Origin: Mangrovactinospora gilvigrisea
GTDB taxonomy: Bacteria > Actinomycetota > Actinomycetes > Streptomycetales > Streptomycetaceae
Assembly (NCBI RefSeq): GCF_001879105.1
Contig: NZ_MLCF01000025.1
Location: 1 to 64,000 of the forward strand
Length of the DNA stretch: 64,000 nucleotides
Direction of reading: 5' to 3'
Both the position numbers and the translations under genes were made by a program. A model generated the notes under the pieces. It saw only the letters and a list, made by a program, of their open reading frames with translations, had not been told where the DNA came from and searched no databases. Position 1 is the first letter of the stretch, and every line of letters starts with the position of its first letter. Positions 60,031 to 64,000 of the stretch are shown piece after piece.

Positions 60031-60909
60031 CTAGCCTGCGTGGCCGCGTCGTCGCATTTCCTCTGCTTTGCGGAGTTTGCGCTCATGTTCGATCTTGGCT
60101 ACGGCAAGGCCTGGCCCGCCCTCCGGCCACGGTTCCCAGTGTTCGACTCGGTAGAAGGACAGCATTCGTCGACCATCCCTCTTCTTCCTATTGACGATTA
60201 CCCAGCCGATTTGGCGCAGTTCCCGAAGCCTCTTCGTTGGGTCGCCACGGTTCTCCTCGCGGGCGACGAGATTGATCAGGGCGACGGGAACATCCTGCCC
60301 CTCCTTGGCCTTGAGTAGCTCCCCGATGCGCATATGCACTTCGTCCAGGACAATGGCGCGGCGGAGGGGCTCGAAGTCCTCCTTGAAGTCCTTGAACATC
60401 GCCTGCTTATCGTGGTTGCAGGCCGTACAGAGAGTCTGGAGGTTGTCCGGTTCGCTGTCGCCGCCGAGAATCTGAGGGATCTTGTGGTCGATCTGCAGTT
60501 TGACGGCGTCATCCTTGGGAGAGCGTCCGCAGGCTGCGCAGCGGTACCCGTACTCCATGCGTACCTGGGCGGCTACCGAAGGCCGGACCTCCTTGGACCG
60601 CTCAGCGCCGGCCTTGACCGCGGCGCTCCAACCGGCAAGCGGATAAACGAATTGGTTGGCAGCGCCTGGCGTTCTCGTGGCCGGGACGTTGAAGTAGCGG
60701 CGTAAATGGCGCAGTCGCCGGTTGGTCCAGCTGTTCTGCACTCCGTACTGGTGCTGGACTCGGTCCTCGATCTCGCGCATGGTCAGTGGTGCGTCGCGGG
60801 TCTCGTAGAGGATCTGGTAGACGATGCGCTCTTCAGTGCCCCGGACCAGATCGTAGAGTTCTGGACTGCCGGGGAGCGGGAGCGGCTGGTCTTCAGGCTC
60901 GCCATTCAT
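60031..60909 (-). CDS. HNH endonuclease with winged-helix-like N-terminus
   Basis: About 292 residues from ATG 60909 (or 304 from ATG 60945). The N-terminal part reads as a winged-helix domain (LTMREIEDRVQHQYGVQNSWTNRRL). Then comes a zinc-braced HNH nuclease: CAACG, LQIDHKIPQILGG with DH as the HNH His, NLQTLCTAC with the second Cys pair, and NHDKQ. It should cut DNA; whether it is a restriction enzyme or a modification-dependent nuclease is unknown. Base composition is lower in GC than the genes before it. It is divergent from the C5 methyltransferase gene over about 400 bp. Confidence 0.83.
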   Translation of the reverse strand: MNGEPEDQPLPLPGSPELYDLVRGTEERIVYQILYETRDAPLTMREIEDRVQHQYGVQNSWTNRRLRHLRRYFNVPATRTPGAANQFVYPLAGWSAAVKAGAERSKEVRPSVAAQVRMEYGYRCAACGRSPKDDAVKLQIDHKIPQILGGDSEPDNLQTLCTACNHDKQAMFKDFKEDFEPLRRAIVLDEVHMRIGELLKAKEGQDVPVALINLVAREENRGDPTKRLRELRQIGWVIVNRKKRDGRRMLSFYRVEHWEPWPEGGPGLAVAKIEHERKLRKAEEMRRRGHAG

Positions 60910-60956
60910 GAGTTGCCCGACCACAGGGGCCACCGGTAGGTACATGCGTTCGACAT
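60906..60956 (-). CDS. Possible 16-residue leader peptide of the HNH gene
   Basis: An ATG at 60956 follows a good AGGAG ribosome binding site 7 nt upstream and encodes MSNACTYRWPLWSGNS. Its stop overlaps the internal ATG 60909 of the HNH frame (ATGA). The HNH ATG lacks its own strong site, so translational coupling through this short ORF is plausible. It could also be chance. Confidence 0.35.
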   Translation of the reverse strand: MSNACTYRWPLWSGNS

Positions 60957-61351
60957 GATGCTACTCCTGACGGGGCGTCGGGTGCCGGAGATGCGCGGAT
61001 CGCGGAAGGGTGACGAGGATACCGGAGCCGCGTGTCCGGCCGGGAGCACCGCACTGGCCAGCAGGGTTGGATGCCTCTGCGGCGTGGGCTCGCGCCGTGG
61101 CTCCTTGCCGCCGCTGGGGCTGCGGACGCCGATGTCCGAGGTTGAATCTAGACTGACTCTCTTGGGCCGGACGGATGCCATGGTTCGGCCGGTTCAGTGG
61201 AGGCCGAGTGAGGCGCTTGGAACTCTGTGCCCCTGCTGGCACGATCGACGCGACGGGCCGACCGGTTCGTAGTTCAGCGGTGCAGGTGGCGGCGGCAGAC
61301 TCCGCAACTGCCCACAATCCCGTGCATGAGCGCGGCGCAGGGAGGGTCCTG
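60957..61351. promoter_or_regulatory. Divergent region between HNH and methyltransferase genes
   Basis: About 395 bp without a convincing gene; the open frames are not codon-like. The region should hold promoters for both nuclease and methyltransferase, which must be balanced in a restriction-modification locus. A less GC-rich stretch with GTTGAATCTAGACTGACT near 61140-61157 is a promoter candidate. I found no obvious C-box-like repeat. Confidence 0.4.
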
Positions 61352-62566
61352 ATGGCGGCTGCAAGGCGTAGGTTCACATCCGTGGAGATCTGCGCGGGCG
61401 CTGGCGGCCAGGCTATTGGCCTGCACCAGGCGGGGTTTCAACACCTGGCTCTCATCGAGTACGACAAGGATGCCTGCAAGACTCTGCGGAAGAACGCCGC
61501 ACGCCTTAGCGCAAAGGAAACTGCAGTATTCGAGCGCGACCTCAACGGGTTCACCGTTGATCCGGATCCGAAGGCGGCAGGGAGCTTTGGAGCCTCGGCC
61601 CTCGGCCTGGTCAAGGACGGCGAGGTGGTTGAGATCGATCTGCTTGCCGGTGGAGTGCCATGCCCGCCGTTCTCCCTCGCCGGAAAACAACTCGGCCGGG
61701 ATGACGAGCGCGACCTCTTCCCGGTGATGATGCGTATGGTAGAGGCTCTGCGACCCAAAGCGGTCATGATTGAAAACGTCCGCGGATTGCTGGAGCCGCC
61801 TGAGAAGTTCTCCGAGTATCGTAGCGAGATCCTCCAGGACCTCCGAAATCTCGGATATGAAGCCCGTGAGGAATGGTGGAAGGTTCTTGAGGCGCGCGAC
61901 TTCGGCGTCCCTCAGCTTCGTCCAAGGGCCATCCTCGTCGCAGTGAGGAGGGAGTACGCCCCGTACTTCAAGGGGCTTCCCGAGGGGGCGGATGAGGAGA
62001 TTTTCACGGTTCACCGAGCGCTGCAGCCTTCGATGAGGCGGCGATATGACGAACTGACTGCATGGGCGAAGGAGAATGACGAGCACAGCCTGCTGCCCCT
62101 CATTGAGGAGCGGTACGCAGCCTGGGAGAAGCGCGCTTCTGAGTCCGGTTCCGTTGCCCCGACCCTGGTCGGCGGTTCGAAGAAGCACGGAGGTGCAGAC
62201 TTGGGGCCGACTCGCGCGAAGAAGGCTTGGAGCGTACTGGGTGTCAATGGGCTCGGTGTTGCCGATGAGGTTGCCGATGCCAACTATGTGCGGCACCTTC
62301 TAGGCGAAGATGGCCCCATGCTGACACCGAGTCAGGCCGCTCTGATTCAAGGCTTTCCTGAGGGCTGGGAGTTCGAGGGCCGCAAGACCGCAAAGTACCG
62401 GCAGGTGGGTAATGCCTTTCCTCCGCCGGTCGCCCGCGCGGTCGGCCAAGCAATTCGCAAGGCCCTCGCTGATGCCGAGGAGCAAATGTCAACTGTCCCT
62501 GTGCAGGATCCGGCAGGTTTCGATGCGAAGTCGAGCGGCGAGCGTCAATACGCGGGGAGCCGCTGA
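61352..62566 (+). CDS. C5-cytosine DNA methyltransferase, NaeI-system type
   Basis: A 404-residue C5-cytosine methyltransferase with motifs in order: I (EICAGAGGQAIGLHQAGF, 12-29), IV with catalytic Cys104 (GGVPCPPFSLAG), VI (IENV, 140-143), VIII (QLRPR, 188-192), a target-recognition region of about 120 residues, and X (YRQVGNAFPPPVARAVG). ATG 61352 follows GGGAGGG. It should protect sites cut by the NaeI-like enzyme encoded on the opposite strand downstream (family site GCCGGC). Lower GC than the chromosome around 57-59 kb suggests horizontal acquisition. Target site is inferred from the partner gene. Confidence 0.88.
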   Translation: MAAARRRFTSVEICAGAGGQAIGLHQAGFQHLALIEYDKDACKTLRKNAARLSAKETAVFERDLNGFTVDPDPKAAGSFGASALGLVKDGEVVEIDLLAGGVPCPPFSLAGKQLGRDDERDLFPVMMRMVEALRPKAVMIENVRGLLEPPEKFSEYRSEILQDLRNLGYEAREEWWKVLEARDFGVPQLRPRAILVAVRREYAPYFKGLPEGADEEIFTVHRALQPSMRRRYDELTAWAKENDEHSLLPLIEERYAAWEKRASESGSVAPTLVGGSKKHGGADLGPTRAKKAWSVLGVNGLGVADEVADANYVRHLLGEDGPMLTPSQAALIQGFPEGWEFEGRKTAKYRQVGNAFPPPVARAVGQAIRKALADAEEQMSTVPVQDPAGFDAKSSGERQYAGSR

Positions 62567-62619
62567 TTCTGCGCATGGAAGCGTGTCCACCATCCCTGTG
62601 GCGATGCTGAGTAACGTGG

Positions 62620-63123
62620 CTACGCACGCCGTCGCCGCCCAGTTCCAAGAGCCTGACGGCGGGTGCGGACTGCGTCTTCTACGATCGCAGCGCATTCTTC
62701 GGCTGGCTGGTGCTCCCAGAAACGCAGCACCAGCCAGCCTTCATCGGTGAGCCGCTGGTCGGTTTCGCGGTCGCGGCGGATGTTGCCCCCGATCTTATTC
62801 TCCCAGTACTCCGGGTTGGTCTTCGGCTGGACAAAGTGATCGGGGCAGCCGTGCCAGTAGCAGCCGTCAATGAAGACTGCGATGCGGGTTGGGCGGAAAA
62901 CCATGTCGGCGGTGCGGCGCATCTTGGCGAGGGGCTTCGCGGCAACTCGGTAGCGCAGGCCGGCGGCATGGACCAGACGGCGAAGCGCGAGCTCTGGGGA
63001 AGTATCTCTGTTGCGGTTGCCGAGCATGCTCTTGCGGTTGGCTGCTGACGACGCCCAGGAGCCTTCGGGGGCAGCCCATGAGCCGCTGTTCTCGTCAGTT
63101 TGCGGGCTCTTCTTCTTGCTCAT
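62620..63123 (-). CDS. vsr: Very short patch repair (Vsr) endonuclease
   Basis: A 167-residue Vsr nuclease: NRDTSPELALRRLVHAAGLRYR, then TADMVFRPTRIAVFIDGCYWHGCPDHF with metal-binding Asp73 and the C-x3-H-x-C zinc residues. It nicks T:G mismatches that arise when 5-methylcytosine deaminates, limiting mutation at modified sites. ATG 63123 overlaps the stop of the NaeI-like gene by 4 nt (ATGA), so it is translated with the restriction enzyme rather than with the methyltransferase. The N-terminal 30 residues are Ser/Lys-rich and atypical. Confidence 0.9.
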   Translation of the reverse strand: MSKKKSPQTDENSGSWAAPEGSWASSAANRKSMLGNRNRDTSPELALRRLVHAAGLRYRVAAKPLAKMRRTADMVFRPTRIAVFIDGCYWHGCPDHFVQPKTNPEYWENKIGGNIRRDRETDQRLTDEGWLVLRFWEHQPAEECAAIVEDAVRTRRQALGTGRRRRA

Positions 63124-64000
63124 CGCTTGGGCAGGGTTGGAGCTGGCTGCACGGGGTCTTCCGGTCGTGCGACTCTCCATTGCGCACCGTTGATTTCAAC
63201 CACCGGGACGTCAGGAAAGGACAGGTCGACGCGGGCCAGCCGCACACTGATGGAGTCGCCGCGTCCGGGGACCGGCACGCCAAGTGCCCCAGCTAGCTGG
63301 GCGTCGCTGGAGTACTGCCCGAGGACGATGATGCCCTCCGGACGGAGGTGGGTGCGGGCGCCGCCGTTGCCTCGGACGCGCTTCATGTAGTCCTCCTGTT
63401 GCGCCACAGTAGCGATGGTGGCGCGGCTGATGATCCGGCCCTGGGCGCGACGGAAGAGCTCATTGACTCTGGCCTGGCCGGAGCTCTGGCCGAAGATTGC
63501 GTCGATGTCACTTTGAGGTAGGCGCAGCAGCACGTTCTCAGGCAGAGTGGCATCACGGTGTAGCCAGGTGATGCGTCCGCGTTTGGCGGCGCGGATGGTG
63601 CTCTTACCGTCGCGGTTGCGACCTTGGTTAAGGATATCGTCGGTGATCCGGGCAAGGCCGGCGCTCCATATACCGGCTTGGTCGTCTGCCCACACCAAGA
63701 GGCAGATGTGACCGATCGCCTCGGGCGGGATTGTCCAATGCCACATGGCCTGGGAGTATTTGCAGTCCACGTCGATACCGGTAACCGAGTAGTCCATGGA
63801 CTGACCGCCATCGAAGCCGAACTCCCGCTGGAGGTTGATCTCTACCAAAGTACCGCAGTGGGTCTTCTCGGTCTTGAACAGCTGTTCCCAGCGGAAGCGG
63901 CCAGTATTGCGACCGTCGAGGAGCATGTCGAAGGTCCGCCGGATCGCTGCGGCGAAGCGGCGGCCGTCCGGGTCTAGCGCCTGGAGCTCGATGCGCACCT
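63120..64000 (-). CDS. NaeI-type restriction endonuclease, 5' end outside window
   Basis: The frame runs to the window edge; 292 residues are visible from 63998, and by alignment roughly 17 N-terminal residues are missing. As I recall NaeI, its Glu70, Asp86, Asp95 and Lys97 match visible residues 53, 69, 78 and 80 at a constant offset of 17 (GIDVDCK contains the last two). Its ligase-like TLDQLYDGQR segment aligns with TFDMLLDGRN, including the Leu whose change to Lys turns NaeI into a topoisomerase. The C-terminal DNA-binding part keeps ARVNELFRR and QEDYMKRVRG. NaeI is a type IIE enzyme for GCCGGC. It is coupled to vsr by a 4-nt overlap. Confidence 0.9.
   Translation of the reverse strand, partial: VRIELQALDPDGRRFAAAIRRTFDMLLDGRNTGRFRWEQLFKTEKTHCGTLVEINLQREFGFDGGQSMDYSVTGIDVDCKYSQAMWHWTIPPEAIGHICLLVWADDQAGIWSAGLARITDDILNQGRNRDGKSTIRAAKRGRITWLHRDATLPENVLLRLPQSDIDAIFGQSSGQARVNELFRRAQGRIISRATIATVAQQEDYMKRVRGNGGARTHLRPEGIIVLGQYSSDAQLAGALGVPVPGRGDSISVRLARVDLSFPDVPVVEINGAQWRVARPEDPVQPAPTLPKR

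Noticed and set aside
60957-61351. C-box operator for a controller protein in the restriction locus
   Set aside because: No paired symmetrical repeats of the C-box type were seen, and no small HTH controller gene is present in the window.

Overview
The window is very GC-rich DNA from a filamentous actinomycete, most probably a member of the Streptomycetaceae. The evidence is two complete conservons (CvnA-B-C-D signalling operons), a DUF574 methyltransferase, a haem-sensing HbpS/SenS/SenR-like module, a DmdR-type iron box, frequent GTG starts and many 4-nt ATGA/GTGA gene overlaps. No rRNA, tRNA, IS element or CRISPR array was seen.

Layout. 1-6.6 kb: the 3' end of a LacI-type regulator, a DUF3311/SSS symporter pair, a DUF574 methyltransferase and an HTH regulator. 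5.8-12.5 kb: a 2-aminoethylphosphonate-type catabolic operon (GntR regulator, FAD oxidase, phosphonatase-like HAD hydrolase, ABC importer). 12.6-17.5 kb: GH25 lysozyme, NagD-like phosphatase, a SenR/SenS-like two-component system divergent from a secreted HbpS-like protein, and an ankyrin protein. 17.6-26.2 kb: iron/siderophore ABC importer with iron box and divergent MFS exporter, DUF2000/AraC, a five-copy 134-bp tandem repeat array, and an MFS exporter with a divergent ArsR regulator. 26.2-31.3 kb: two EACC1-like proteins, a membrane-anchored caspase-SBP-VWA fusion and a solute-binding lipoprotein, which I read as a conflict or cell-death type system. 31.4-45 kb: Nudix, MHS transporter, two divergent conservons flanking an unusual acyl-CoA dehydrogenase, and an SpoIIE-type phosphatase. 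45-54 kb: carbonic anhydrase, P1 peptidase, Eis-like acetyltransferase, tautomerase/YHS protein, multicopper oxidase, a TetR/DUF1772 pair with two operators, alditol oxidase and methylmalonyl-CoA epimerase. 54-60 kb: secreted S53 peptidase, sugar-acid catabolism (FCD regulator, SDR, galactonate-type dehydratase) and a DUF2510 protein. 60-64 kb: a visibly less GC-rich island with an HNH nuclease, a C5 DNA methyltransferase, a Vsr nuclease and a NaeI-type restriction endonuclease that runs off the window edge.

The two most interesting regions are 26.2-31.3 kb and 60-64 kb. In the first, cytoplasmic EACC1 partners and a caspase are tied across the membrane to extracellular ligand-binding and VWA domains. 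In the second, NaeI-type catalytic residues align at a constant offset and the endonuclease gene is translationally coupled to vsr. Family assignments rest on motifs read by eye; no database search was run.
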